Source: Mytilus californianus (Eukaryota; Mollusca; Bivalvia; Mytilida; Mytilidae). From it: DNA of 64,000 nucleotides. Positions 48,306 through 59,640 of this stretch are shown here, one piece after another. A program made the position numbers and the translations under genes. Numbering within the stretch: position 1 is the first letter of the stretch; each line of letters begins with the position of its first letter. The notes beneath the pieces are model-generated. The model saw only the letters and a program-made list of their open reading frames with translations. It had not been told where the DNA came from and did no database searches. The stretch lies in contig NW_026262581.1 of the NCBI RefSeq assembly GCF_021869535.1, forward strand, positions 76,971,955 to 77,035,954, read 5' to 3'.

Positions 48306-49497
48306 AATATAGCAATGAAGGACCACCTAGCCAGACCCTCTTCTATCGTTCTATATCTATATTGAAGATTTTTCAGTCTACATAATTTCATACTCAACAT
48401 TCCAACCTTTATCATACTGTACTAAGATACATAAAATAGTCGATTACAATTCTAGTATTTAAATGTAAAGCATTGTTATTAGTCAAACATTATGTTTTGT
48501 TTGATATACAAAGGTTTACATATATCTATCATCACTGGCGAATTTTCAACGTGCGTCACAAATCTTCGTATTGGGATATTTGTATATATTGGAAACAAAG
48601 ACCTTGTCCTGAGTAGAACCAGCGTGAGGGTCACAATGAAGATATGTGATCATATTCCAAAAGATTAGTATCTTATTTATTAGAATAAAATAACAAATAT
48701 TTTATGAAATATTAACAAAATAACAAAGTATATATCTTTAACAATCATGTTATAGATGAATGTTTACAAATTTACACTGAACCATAATTGTAAAGAATAG
48801 AAACAACCATCAATTTAACCATTTAAGACATAAAATGCATATTACCACCCTAGCTTGGAGCAAATTCTTTACAACATATATCTACAAATATATACATGTA
48901 ATAGCTGCAATATGAGCTAGAACTATATATATTAGCGCGAAAATTCCATATTATTGGAACTGAAATTTAAATACTAGTATCGAACTGGTTCTTGTTTTCA
49001 CCACCGACCGCAAACTACAGTATGGGCAGAGTTATGAAAATATAACTGCACTTGGTCTTAATCTGTAAAACGTCCCATTATGACAAAATGTGAAACAATT
49101 CAAAAGAGAAAACAAATGGCCTGAATTATTGTACAACGAAAAACAAAGAAAAACAAATAAGGAAGACAGCAAACAACGACAACCAATGAACTACAGTCTT
49201 CTGACTTGGGGCATGTACATAAATCATGTGGGTTAAACATGTTTGTGAGCTCTCCAACCTAGGACAGTGGTGTAACAGCAAACCATAGGAACATATATTT
49301 TGGAATTATTAAATGTCCTTGTGATGGTTTAAACAGTATTCAGATATTTCCTTTGAGAGTAATCTACGTATGAATAATACTCGATTTATTCAATGAAAAC
49401 ACCTAATAATTGTATGAAATCTTGAATTTGACCAATTAATATCTTTAGAATTAATTTTCAGATCAGTTTGAATCATTAATTGCCGTTTTATATTTAA

Positions 49498-49503
49498 ATT
49501 TAT
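49498..49503 (-). terminator. Candidate poly(A) signal of the CARD gene
   Basis: TTTATT on the plus strand reads AATAAA on the minus strand about 135 nt after the stop codon. Another lies at 49384-49389. Confidence 0.45.
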
Positions 49504-49637
49504 TAAAAGTCGAAACTGCAAAAAAATTTGATTTCGGTGCTAAAATTCTGAATAACATAAAAAATATTAACAATAACAATCTAGGAACAATCCTTGGACT
49601 CTAAAGTTGGTAAATGAGAAAACAAAATCAAGTAGTC

Positions 49638-50573
49638 CTATCTATTTTGTCTATTGACTTGAGCCGATTGGCGTTGTGTCTTTGACAACGAATTCCCTCC
49701 AATGAATAAACTCTTGGATTGTCGTTCCCTCTCTGTCAAGGCCTGAACTACTTTGTATAATTCATCCAATCGCTCATTCTGTTTCTTAAGGGCTTCTTGA
49801 TACGCACGGTCATCTTTCATTGCACGTTCATTTTGTTGGTACATCAGCTTTTCTATCTCTCTTGCCATTGTATCAACTCTGTTCTTCAAATCAATCTTGT
49901 CTCGTTCTGCCCTTTCTAGCTCAAGAATAATATCCTCTTTCTCTGCCAATAGTTGGTTTATACGGTGCTGATCTTGTATTTCATTATCTTTAAGAGCTCT
50001 ATTATCAGCTTCCAGTTCGTCAACACGTTCCCGTACAAGCATCAACTCCGATCTCAAAACCTCTGCCTCATTCTTAAGTCCGGAATTTTCTTTATTGACT
50101 GCTGTAAGACGCTGCCATCTTTCATTCTCCTTATCTCTCATCTGTGAATGTGTCTGTTGTAGCTGGTCATATTTAGCCTTGAGTTCCATATAAGCATCGG
50201 ACTGAGCTCTCATGTTTTCAATGGTGTCTTGCAATTGGTTTAGAGCCAGTTCGCTTCTTTCTATCATTTCCGTTTTCTCTTTCTCCCATCCTGTTTGGAA
50301 AGTTTTGATTTTCTCATCAAGTTTGTTTTCTATCGCATCGTCGATTTTCTTTTCCATTCGGATCTCAAGATCAAGTCTCTCTTCATGTCGACGTCTATCG
50401 AATCCATCCAACAAATCATTAGTTAGTTTCCCGCTAAATTCCGCAAACATTGATCCTATTGCAGACGTTACCTTATCAGCATAAGAAGCTGAACCAGTTC
50501 GCTCTGGTATGTTTGGAGATGTGCAATAGCTGTCATAAACTCCTCCTGATGCCCCATAATCGCCCATAGGAGA
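49638..50573 (-). CDS. Exon 3: coiled coil and C-terminus
   Basis: Acceptor TTTTACAG on the minus strand precedes 50573; stop at 49638. It encodes 311 residues, mostly alternating Glu/Lys/Arg/Leu heptads, with a short Gly/Tyr/Ser-rich start (MGDYGASGGVYDSY) and a polar Ser/Gln/Arg tail. A coiled coil of this length usually mediates dimerisation or scaffolding. Confidence 0.85.
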   Translation of the reverse strand, partial: SPMGDYGASGGVYDSYCTSPNIPERTGSASYADKVTSAIGSMFAEFSGKLTNDLLDGFDRRRHEERLDLEIRMEKKIDDAIENKLDEKIKTFQTGWEKEKTEMIERSELALNQLQDTIENMRAQSDAYMELKAKYDQLQQTHSQMRDKENERWQRLTAVNKENSGLKNEAEVLRSELMLVRERVDELEADNRALKDNEIQDQHRINQLLAEKEDIILELERAERDKIDLKNRVDTMAREIEKLMYQQNERAMKDDRAYQEALKKQNERLDELYKVVQALTERERQSKSLFIGGNSLSKTQRQSAQVNRQNR

Positions 50574-53500
50574 CTGTAAAAATAAAGTTTATAATTTACT
50601 GAGGTGAGTTGAATTGCAGTTTTACAGTTTAGTTACAACAGATTGGTGAGTATGGGTACGTTCTATGGTGGCTCGATACAGCCATATAGTGTTTTCGACT
50701 TGGAAACGCTAATGGCAGAAATGGTTATCGCCTACGCGTTTTAACGTTTTCGGTTTATTGAAATATAAGGCCACATCCCTCACCATAAATATTCAAATAA
50801 AATAAAGTCTTTAATTATAAACTGTTTAAAAGTATGAGGCTAGTAGTTTAATTATTCAATAATTTTCTTAACATATTGTTAGTCTGATACACTTATAACG
50901 ACGTTTCAAATATGGTACGAATGACGGAAATAAAAAGATCAACTATAAATATTTAGTTTTACAGAAGGAAATATATATTTCATTTTTTTATATTATGATA
51001 CTTCATGTCAAAATGCCAGATTTTGATTGGTTAATACGAGGGAGACAATTTACTCTATCCCACGGCAAATACTCTATTACCCTTTACAGAGACGCTTGCT
51101 TTAGTGTGCACTTTAATAAATATGGGTGATTGTTATGTACAAAACGACATTATATAAATAACACATAGCTGAGAGGGTGATAGAGCAGATTGTTACCCCG
51201 AGAAAACATTGTCAACTGAGGCGAAGCCAAAGTTGACAATGTCTTTTCGAGGGGTAACAATCTGCTCTATCACCCTCTCAGATATGTGTTATTTAATTTA
51301 TTATACTGAATGTTCTGTTATTACTGTCGATTAAATTTCAAATTCAAAGTAATAAACTATGACGTCTTGTACATAACAACCATCCGTATTTAATAAAGCG
51401 CACACTTGATCAAGCGTCTCCGTGAAGGGTAATAGAGTATTTGCCATAGGATAGAGTCGTATTTAATAAAGCGCACACTTGATCAAGCGTCTCCGTGAAG
51501 GGTAATAGAGTATTTGCCATAGGATAGAGTCGTATTTAATAAAGCGCACACTTGATCAAGCGTCTCCATGAAGGGTAATAGAGTAAATTAACACCCTCGT
51601 ATTAGCCAATCAAAATATGGCATTTTAACGTGAAGTATAATAAAGTTTATTACTTTGAATTTGAAATTTAATCGACAGTAATAACAGAACATTCCGTATA
51701 ATAAATTAAATAACACATATCTGAGAGGGTGATAGAGCAGATTGTTACCCCTCGAAAAGACATTGTCAACCTTGGCTTCGCCTCAGTTGACAATGTTTTC
51801 TCGGGGTAACAACCTGCTCTATCACCCTCTCTGCTATGTGTTATTTATATAATGTCTGTTTCATTTCCATGTTTTCTCCTGTCTTTTTGTTGTTTTCTAA
51901 ATTAAATGTATATTTTAATTGCAAATCTTTGAAATTAAGATTATTTCTAAAGAAGCAATCGTGCATTTCATAGGACAGTCAAACTATTTTTAAATTTACC
52001 ATAACTACTTGTTCTTCAAAATCATATTCAAATGGTCCAGACGTTGTGTTTAGTTGTGTTTTAGCTCGGTTAAATGTCTGTTGTTGTCGTCTGGGCTGAG
52101 CTGTAGATTGACTGGTTGGTGGTCTCTGTTGCTGAACGCTTACACTAGATATAGCACTCTCACGTGCATATGAAGATTTTGCTCGGCTTGTTGTACGTGT
52201 AGAAACTGAAATTAAGATAATAAAGATATTTTATAAAAACGTCCTCCAATGATGCAGCAAAAAAAAAAGATAACTAAAAGTTCCAAATGCAATGCCATAG
52301 GACCACACTTGCAAAACAGTATAGCTTAAGACTAATATCGTAAAGGGAAAAGTAAACAAGACCTTTATTACTGAATATATATTGCACATCACTATTTCAT
52401 AACTATTGATAACAACTATTGTTGATGGAAATATAATTTTAGTTCAATTATTTACTTTTTTTTCTCTTCACGTTTTCTGCTGTGTGTACTATTACGTTCA
52501 TTAATCGATGTGCTGCCATGCTCTGTTGTTATATGGAATCGGGATCATTAAACGAAATGACATTTAAACATGATTAACGACCAAAAAGGTGATCAGTTGA
52601 CAATAAAAGCATAACATCTATATGTCTCCTTTGACAAAATCATACATTCTTAATATGATGCTGTATCTATCTATCATAACATATGAAAAACATTAAAGAC
52701 CTTAGAACGCACATACAATAAAAACATAATTTGATGGTACTCCTTCAAGTTAGATTTTTAGTTAAGTATCGGATTGAAAAGATATTGTCGCGTACATTTC
52801 ATTCTTGTTCATGCTGAAAACCAAAAACAATTATTTTAACCAATGTATTGGATACAGTCAATTTTTGTACAGGGAAAAAGTGTGGATAACAAGATGTGTA
52901 GCAGTTTGTAGTTGGTCATCAATACTGGAGATGTATAACAGTCGGACAGTGGTTGTCATAGTTCCCATAGGTTATAGAAGTGTGGTAAAATGGTAAAGAA
53001 AAATCCATCCTGAGTGAATAAAAGTAAACTTACACTCCAGCAATACTACAATACAGCGAAATATTAATTTGTATCAAAACAAAAGGGGGAAGAATTTGCC
53101 GAGGGCCAATCAAAATCCTTAGTCGAAAAATTACAGACAACACCATGGCCGAAAGTAAAGAAAAATAGTGGATAAAAAGTAACATTGAAAATTAAAGATA
53201 GATAAAGCAAAACGTACCATACCAAAACAAAACCGAGGATAAACCTATGTATTCTGGAAGGATCAGTCAGTGTCTAGTACAAATAATTGTAACGTCTTGA
53301 AAGGATATTTATTTTTTTTCTGTGACGTGACGCCTTCTTACGACGTCGGTAGGAATACGTCACAGCAAACAAATAAAATAGTCTTTCAAGACGTCATAAT
53401 TATTTGGACTAGTTAGTGTCCTGCTCCACTAAAGACATCCGTCTAGTTACTACTTATAAACTTCTTTGATGACAGATATATGTGCTTTCTCATACTGGCA

Positions 53501-54381
53501 AGGGTAATACAAAATTATTATTACTCGGGAGACTTGACGTCTTTGCAACTCCTACTAATTTTTTATTGGGCATGACCCTGCATCATTATTTGAATAAGAG
53601 TAAAAGCTCATCGTCTCAAACAGGTCTGTCTATAGAATATTTTTTTTTAAACAATTTTCATTAAATGAAGATCTAACACACTTTTCAAGACCAGGCGCAT
53701 CAAGAACAGTATAAACGATGCTCCATTATTTTGTCCCTCTTTAAACTCGCCTGATATCCATACATACGCACTGGAAATGTGTCTTTTCAAGATGTTTTAT
53801 TCGGTGCCTAAATGAATTCTCGACATAGTAATGTATTGCGGACTCTATAGTTTATTGTTCGTGACTTTATTCGAAAAGTGCTGTCCATGTTTAAAAAAAT
53901 AAGACAGTAGGATCAAAGGGAAAATGTACAAATTGCCGACAATTGCATCCCATGTATAAATATAGTGTTTATCTAGTGTATATCCAAGTTATATGTAACT
54001 TTTTTTTCATTACAATTAATTCATTCGTAGAAGCATCAATAACACTGAAATTTTACTGATACGAATTTACGAATGACAATCAAAATTTATAAACTTACTA
54101 TCTTTCTGCAGTTTTTCTACAATGTTGAAAAATCGTTCATCTTCCAAAACTTCAATAAAAATATTGAAAGAGTTAGGGTCGTGTGAGTTGAGTAACAACT
54201 GAATGAATTCGTTGAATTTTCTGTGTGGTGTTGGAGGGCTAACTTTCTCCACCCTATCTTTCTGTTCGACGGTTATCACATTTTTGTCTACCAGTCTTTC
54301 TAGAATCGGATCTAAATATCCAAGTCTTTCCTTCAAAAATGTTATGTTTGAAGTTATCCTTTTTTTCTGTTCCTTATCCAT
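49638..54381 (-). CDS. CARD and coiled-coil protein, three exons
   Basis: The coding sequence joins 54381-54099, 52205-52000 and 50573-49638 on the minus strand, with phases 1 and 0 agreeing, for 474 residues. The ATG at 54381 has A at -3 and G at +4. Residues 5-92 look like a CARD death-fold domain (six amphipathic helices, including ITFLKERLGYLDPILERL and FNIFIEVLEDERFFNIVEKL). Residues 95-165 are a basic, Ser/Gln-rich linker, and about 215-450 are heptad-rich coiled coil. This order resembles CARD-coiled-coil scaffold proteins (CARD9/CARD11 type) that nucleate BCL10 filaments. That link is inference: there is no MAGUK part, and other invertebrate CARD proteins are possible. It probably acts in the cytosol in innate immune or death signalling. 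Confidence 0.8.
50985..51858. repeat. Nested inverted-repeat (foldback) element in an intron of the CARD gene
   Basis: 51151-51358 and about 51645-51858 are inverted copies of each other. Each arm itself contains a hairpin built on 'gagagggtgatagagcagat' and 'tgttacccc...gacaatgt'. Between them a block 'gtatttaataaagcgcacac' plus 'ttgatcaagcgtctcc' is repeated three times in tandem (period about 72 bp). An inverted copy of that block also lies outside the left arm at 50985-51130. No coding capacity. Confidence 0.85.
52000..52205 (-). CDS. Exon 2: basic Gln/Ser-rich linker
   Basis: Acceptor TTTCAG on the minus strand precedes 52205; donor GTAAAT follows 52000. Phase 1 in, phase 0 out. The low-complexity sequence is rich in Arg, Ser, Thr and Gln (QQQRPPTSQSTAQPRRQQQ) and ends in an acidic EYDFEEQVVM. 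Confidence 0.78.
53080..53268 (-). repeat. Rep-A fragment, inverted
   Basis: 'ttacagacaacaccatggcc' and 'accaaaacaaaaccgaggat' plus 'aaacctatgtattctggaag' match the inverse of the Rep-A 3' part. Confidence 0.6.
53270..53420. repeat. Short inverted-repeat element, about 150 bp
   Basis: The left arm AAATAATTGTAACGTCTTGA and right arm TCAAGACGTCATAATTATTT are inverse copies with one or two changes. The similarity continues outward (tctagtac / ggactagt). The loop holds a second inverted pair around TGACGTGACG and GACGTCGG. This looks like a small MITE. 53421-54060 holds nothing I recognise. Confidence 0.72.
54099..54381 (-). CDS. Exon 1: CARD domain
   Basis: Starts at ATG 54381 in a strong Kozak context and ends at donor GTAAGT (phase 1). 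The frame is also open for 12 codons upstream of this ATG but has no earlier ATG there. It encodes a predicted helical bundle of about 90 residues with CARD-like spacing: charged helix 1, LVDKNVITVEQKDRV across helices 2-3, and RKFNEFIQLLLNS for helix 4. Confidence 0.8.
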
Positions 54382-54939
54382 CTTGTCCTTATATAAAACA
54401 CAACAAAATGGCCGCAAATATAGATTTTCTAAAGTTATAAAGTACTTCGAAATTTAAATTGGCTTGACTCCATCTCAATCATATAAGTTATATCTCTAAA
54501 TCTGAATTTGGGATCTTTTGTTTTAAGGCTGTTTGTTTTTGTAAACTAATCAGTTAACTGATAAAATCATGACTAATTTGTTAAATGTCGGCCAAGTGCC
54601 ATATTTCTCTTGCGACGAAATCTAATTTGTCTTCGCAAAGAAAATCTTATATAATGTGACATTTATATCCTTTTAATTTATGATTATAATATAATGAATC
54701 AAATTATATCTATACAATGTCGCATTATAATTTATTAAGTTTAAAACCTCTTATACTAAACTGAAGAGGAACTATTCATCCATGGTATATCATTTGTTTT
54801 TACCAAAAGATGAAAAAGATTATTGTTATAAATTGGAAGTTCCGTAGACTATGTGAATGTCTTTTAAAATTTAAGTGGCAAGGTTATCTTTAGATTAACT
54901 CCACACATTCACTAAATTTGTAAGTTATATGTCGATCTG

Positions 54940-55080
54940 TAAGGAGGCCCGGGCACGGAACTGGTGTCGTGAGAAATATGCTTTATTGGCATAAGTACGG
55001 TGACCTATAGTTGCTTACATCTACGTCATTTGATTTGTTCTCTTTGTCTCATTGGCAATCATACCACAGAGTTACTATAT
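54940..55080 (+). repeat. Rep-C-related 3' end
   Basis: 'tacggtgacctatagttgct' followed by 'tgtctcattggcaatcatac': the terminal blocks of the Rep-C family. 54382-54939 and 55081-55570 are AT-rich; the first should hold the CARD gene promoter, but I see no clear TATA box or CpG-rich stretch. Confidence 0.6.
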
Positions 55081-56283
55081 ACTGGTTCCGCGCTCATGTG
55101 TAGTCATCCAGGTCTTAGTAGCTGATATCAATTGCTTCCTGCTATAGTCGGCTATAATCTGTAATTTATAGGAATTATATAATTTCAAATTATTCATAGC
55201 AGAAATTTTATAATTGATTTAAATTTGAAAGATTCATACCAAAATTTAAATAATGGAGTATATAGTAAACATTAAGTTGAAATAAGTACAGAAGCAAATG
55301 CATAAGGATGAAGTAATAACGCTTTATAAAAAAAAAACAGGCACTTGCGCATTTTGATAATTTTGTGACTTAACATGTTGGATATATGATTACAAACTGA
55401 CAGCCTTTATATATGATCGTCTGTTATTTCAAAGAGCTTTTTGCATAAGACGACATTTACGTAAGTGTTCATTCATACAGAAGAGATCGTTCAAAATAGT
55501 GAAAACGTTGACAAATTTCTAGGACGGTTTCAAATATGGTAATTCGTGCATGGACCCATTCACGACATTCGAATAAAATTGAGAATGGAAACGGGGAATG
55601 TGTCAAAGAGACAACTACCCCCCAGCACAAGGCCATCAATGAGAAATTTCCTCACCTGGAGGCGGGCTTCAGCTGACCCCTGAACAATAATGTAAACTAG
55701 TTAAGTGAAAATGGACGTCACTCTAAACTCCGAAACATATAAATGAGCCAAAATAACATACAAGACTAACAAAGGCCAGAGGTTCCTGACAGGCGCAAAA
55801 ATGCAGCGGGGTTACACATGTTTTGTGAGATCTCAACCCTCCCCCTATACCTCTAGCAAATGCGGAATAAACCAACGCATAGTAAAACTCAGTTAAAAAG
55901 AAGTCCGAGTCCGATGTTAGAATAGGAAACAGAAGAAACTTAGAAAAATGACAATGATAAACATAAATATACAAAGGACTACCAGCAATTACTGACATGC
56001 CAGAAACAGACCTCAATTAAACTGCTTGAAAGATTATGTCTTAATTACATGAAAATCAAGTACAATCCCTCCCGTTAGGGGTTTAGGATCATACCATAAT
56101 AAAATATCGAGAAGAACATAACCCGTATCATGCCAACAACTGGTTTTAGAATAAATGTGTTGATTTACGATTCAAAGACCCTATAAGTGAATCAATATTA
56201 ATTCCAAAAAAATGCAATCTTTAATGACCTGACAATAGTATCGTAACTATATCCCTTCTTAATAAGTCTGTTTAAAGGTTTGG

Positions 56284-57539
56284 TTAGCTTTTGAGGTAAA
56301 CGACGACATGTTTGTGTTTGGTATAGAATATTACCATATAAAAGATGGGATGTGAAATACCTGAACGTATAAGATTGATATAAAATTTACGAATAACGTC
56401 CTTGTACCGATGATAAAATTTAGTAAATGTTTTGACAAGTTTGTGACATCGAAAACCCTGGTGTAATAATTTTTCAGTAATACAGAGATTTCTTTCGTTA
56501 AAATCAAATACGTTGTTACATACACGAGCCAATCGAACAGGTTGGGATATATAAACACCATAAGATGGTGCCAAAGTAACGTACGTCACCATATAAAAAT
56601 GGATAATTAATAATAGGAAATGAAAAATCGTCTCTTTTATCGTAAATTTTAGCATTAAGCTTCCCGCTTAAGATATATATATCAAGATCTAGGAAAGGAC
56701 AGTTTTCATTGTTGGTATTAGCTTTATTTAAAGTCAGTTCAGCAGGATAAATCTCTTTAGTGTACATATTGAAGTCGTCATTATTGAGAGCCAATATAAC
56801 ATCCAAATATCTAAAAGTGTAATAAATTTTGTATCAGATGTTGTTCGATGGGTCTTTGCTGATTTTAGTCATAAATTGTAACTCGTAACAATACATGAAC
56901 AGGTCCGCAATAAGTGAAACACAGTTAGTCCCCTTTGGAATTCCGATAACATGACGATATACGGAATCTCCCGGGCGAACAAAAATGTTATCTAGTAAAA
57001 ATTCAAGTGCACTTATCGTATCAAAGCAGGTCCAATTGACACAGTTTTTTTGTATGCTGTTACTAAAAAAAATACCTAAAAGAGTTTCAACATATATATT
57101 CGCATTCTAACTTTTTAAATGCCCATTTAATTAGGTATGTGATTTTTTTCTTAATAAGATTATGAGGCAAAGTGGTATATAGGGTGAATATGAATCTGTT
57201 CAAAGTTTTGGTTTTTCTACCCTATAAACCACTTTGCCTCGTAATCTGATTAAGAAAAAATTCACATACCTAATTAAAAACAGATTCGAATTCACCAATA
57301 TGAGCATGTAATTTATCAAGTACTTCCAACGAATTTTTAACACTCCAAAAGTAATTAATCCCACTATTTTCAAAGTCCTTATTTGAACAATTTATTACCA
57401 GGTTTTTAATTGTACGAAGTGTACTAGTAAGTAGAATAGACAGTTTAGTAGTGGAACAATGGCTTGAAGACGAAATAAATCTATATTTGTAAAGTGTTTT
57501 GTGCAGCTGTGGAAGCCAGTCCATAGTTGGAACTTTCAT
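56284..57539 (-). pseudogene. Reverse transcriptase region of PLE copy 2, broken
   Basis: It starts with TMDWLPQLHKTLYKYRFISS, continues FSVKNSLEVLDKL-type sequence, then LYTTLPHNLIKKKITYLIKW, VIGIPKGTNC, the catalytic-box region RYLDVILALNNDDF, CPFLDLDIYI and the C-terminal SYGVYISQPVRLARVCNNV. The FLDLDI block is typical of Penelope-like reverse transcriptases. In-frame stops, frameshifts and an inverted duplication (57127-57279) make it non-functional. Confidence 0.8.
57127..57279. repeat. Inverted duplication inside the reverse transcriptase
   Basis: 'aattaggtatgtgatttttt' with 'gaggcaaagtggtatatagg' on the left and its inverse on the right ('accactttgcctcgtaatct', 'attcacatacctaatt') form arms of about 55 bp with a spacer of about 40 bp. 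Confidence 0.85.
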
Positions 57540-58809
57540 GTTATTCGGTTCTGCTTGTAAAGACTCAGGTAGCTAAAAGTTTATGTTTGTTACAGATGTC
57601 ATTTTCCGAAAATTGAGTCAGTTGGAATGTTTGTGAATGCGTGATTTACTTTTGCAGAACCTCAATATAAAATTTACGTCAAACAATAATAATATTATTG
57701 GCAGCCTTATCAGCCGGGACAAAAACAAAATCCTTGGCGAGTTGTTTTAGCTTATGTTTGATACGAGAAATATGGCTATTATGGTTGTTGTTAGGAGTAA
57801 AATGGACTTTAAAATGTTTAATACGAATATAAAAAAAGAATATAAGGATTTTTTGTCAGCTATTTCTCGCTTTGTCCATTTTATACAGTAAGTACGGAGT
57901 GAGTCGTGGATGATGTTACGACACTCATTCAAATTAATAATTGACGGGGGACGATATTTAGGTCTTTTACTAAGGAATGATTTCAACTCTCGGTCCTGAA
58001 CTATGTTAAGGTCTCCTGTTATAATATGGGAACTGGGGCCATAAATGTATTTGAAATTACTGCAATTTCATGACGTAGGTGTATTGTCACTAATGTTGAC
58101 ATCTTTACACACCTCGCTATAATTATACACGTATTTCCGGGTAGATTTTTTTGTAAACATAACAAATAAGAGGGAGCTCAGTATAATCAAAATAGCCAGG
58201 AATTTGTTCTTTTACGGAATGATCATTAAGAATACCGACAATATTTACAAAATCAAAACCTTTATTGACATATTTGATTTTAATGAAATGTTTTATGATC
58301 TTCAGGGCGATCAATTTTGAGAAACAGTTTAGAATAATAATAATATGCAATTACAATTTGGACGATTTCATAATTAGGACTGCAATATGGAATTGTGTTG
58401 CAATCCTCAAAAATTTGATGTCATTTATTAACAGGTAAAAAACAGAGCTTGGTTAACAGATAATGTCTGTCGTTGTTTTTGGAAAAAAAAATTAGGTTCG
58501 TAATATTTGTATGGTTAGTACGAAATTTTCTCTGATTGCGATTTATTTTACATTCATGAGAACGGTTTTTACGAACAGTTTAATTAACCATATCCAAAAT
58601 GTTAACAGAATCAGTTCTTGATATATTGCCAATTCCCATGATATTATCATTAAGACCGAGAGGATAGACTGTCTGTATTTTTTTAATCCAATTTAATTCA
58701 ATTATTTTCCGTGATCGTACAAATTTTGAATGAGATTCCTCAGCTTACTTATTTACTACTTCTAAAAGTTGAACTGTTAAATATTTAATAGGATGATTTT
58801 GCTTCTTAA

Positions 58810-59489
58810 AGGGGCATTAGCTACGAGATATAAAAAAATAAAGATATGATTTTTTGTTGTTGTTAAATCTTTAATGAAAGTGAAATAGTGAAATAATAAT
58901 TCGCTTTTAGCAGCCAGTTTGGTTCAGTTTTGTCAAAATAAGTTAAAAAATATCGCTGATGAAATATTCACTTGCAAGTGAATAATTCGACCTCATTGAA
59001 TCCGTATTCATGTGACCTTCAATTCAACCCCTTCGCAAGAGATGGGTTACGCATGAACTAGGCGTGTTTAGCTACTAAAAGGAAAAGAATGTCAACCTTG
59101 GAAGTGAAACAAGGGTAAACCATTTGGTTGACTGATTCGATCCTTATACAGGTAAAAACGATGATTAACATATTTGTTTAACCCATAATATGAAATCAAA
59201 CAGACCTAGAAAATTCCAATTGCACGAGTTCAATATCTATTTATATCTATATTTATGTTTATATCGGGTTAAATGACCGCCGGCAGTCTTCGGAGGTCAC
59301 CTCGATGGTTAATTAGATGGTGTCTAGACTAAAATGCACACGAAATGCTGATACATATTATTGTGTTCATGCATCGTAAATTGTTTATTTTAGACTTTTT
59401 ATAATTTGAATATACGTTTTACTATGTTATAAATGAATACGAGAATTTGAGTCAAATCGGTGAACATGAATTTGACAGCTAATGCCCCT
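58810..59489. mobile_element. TTAA-flanked element nested in the PLE, 680 bp
   Basis: Perfect 13-bp terminal inverted repeats AGGGGCATTAGCT ... AGCTAATGCCCCT at 58810 and 59489, flanked by TTAA at 58806-58809 and 59490-59493. Removing it with one TTAA restores continuity of the PLE sequence around the endonuclease region. No coding capacity: a non-autonomous piggyBac-like or other TTAA-targeting element. Confidence 0.85.
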
Positions 59490-59640
59490 TTAAGGTGTTG
59501 ATTTAAAATGATACTTTTAAATTGATGGGGTCTTCTAAAACGATAAAGGTGTTCTTTTGTGCGTTTAGATAAATAGCGTCCGGTTTCACCTACGTAATGG
59601 ATACCGCATCCCGGTTTGTTTCATGTAAGTAAATAGATAA
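59490..59640 (-). pseudogene. GIY-YIG-like endonuclease fragment of PLE copy 2
   Basis: NKPGCGIHYVGETGRYLSKR then TKEHLYRFRRP: the G-I-x-Y-V-G-E-T-x-R form of the GIY-YIG motif with its conserved Arg. It is cut at its 3' end by the nested TTAA element, and the frame resumes on the other side at 58805. Upstream, SIDKCHAKNDLHV (about 59770) may be part of a Cys/His zinc-binding segment. Confidence 0.75.

Noticed and set aside
55723-56016. 97-codon open frame on the minus strand
   Set aside because: It falls in the 3' UTR shared by the PLE copies and is not conserved as a frame in the copies at 5.8 and 63.3 kb.
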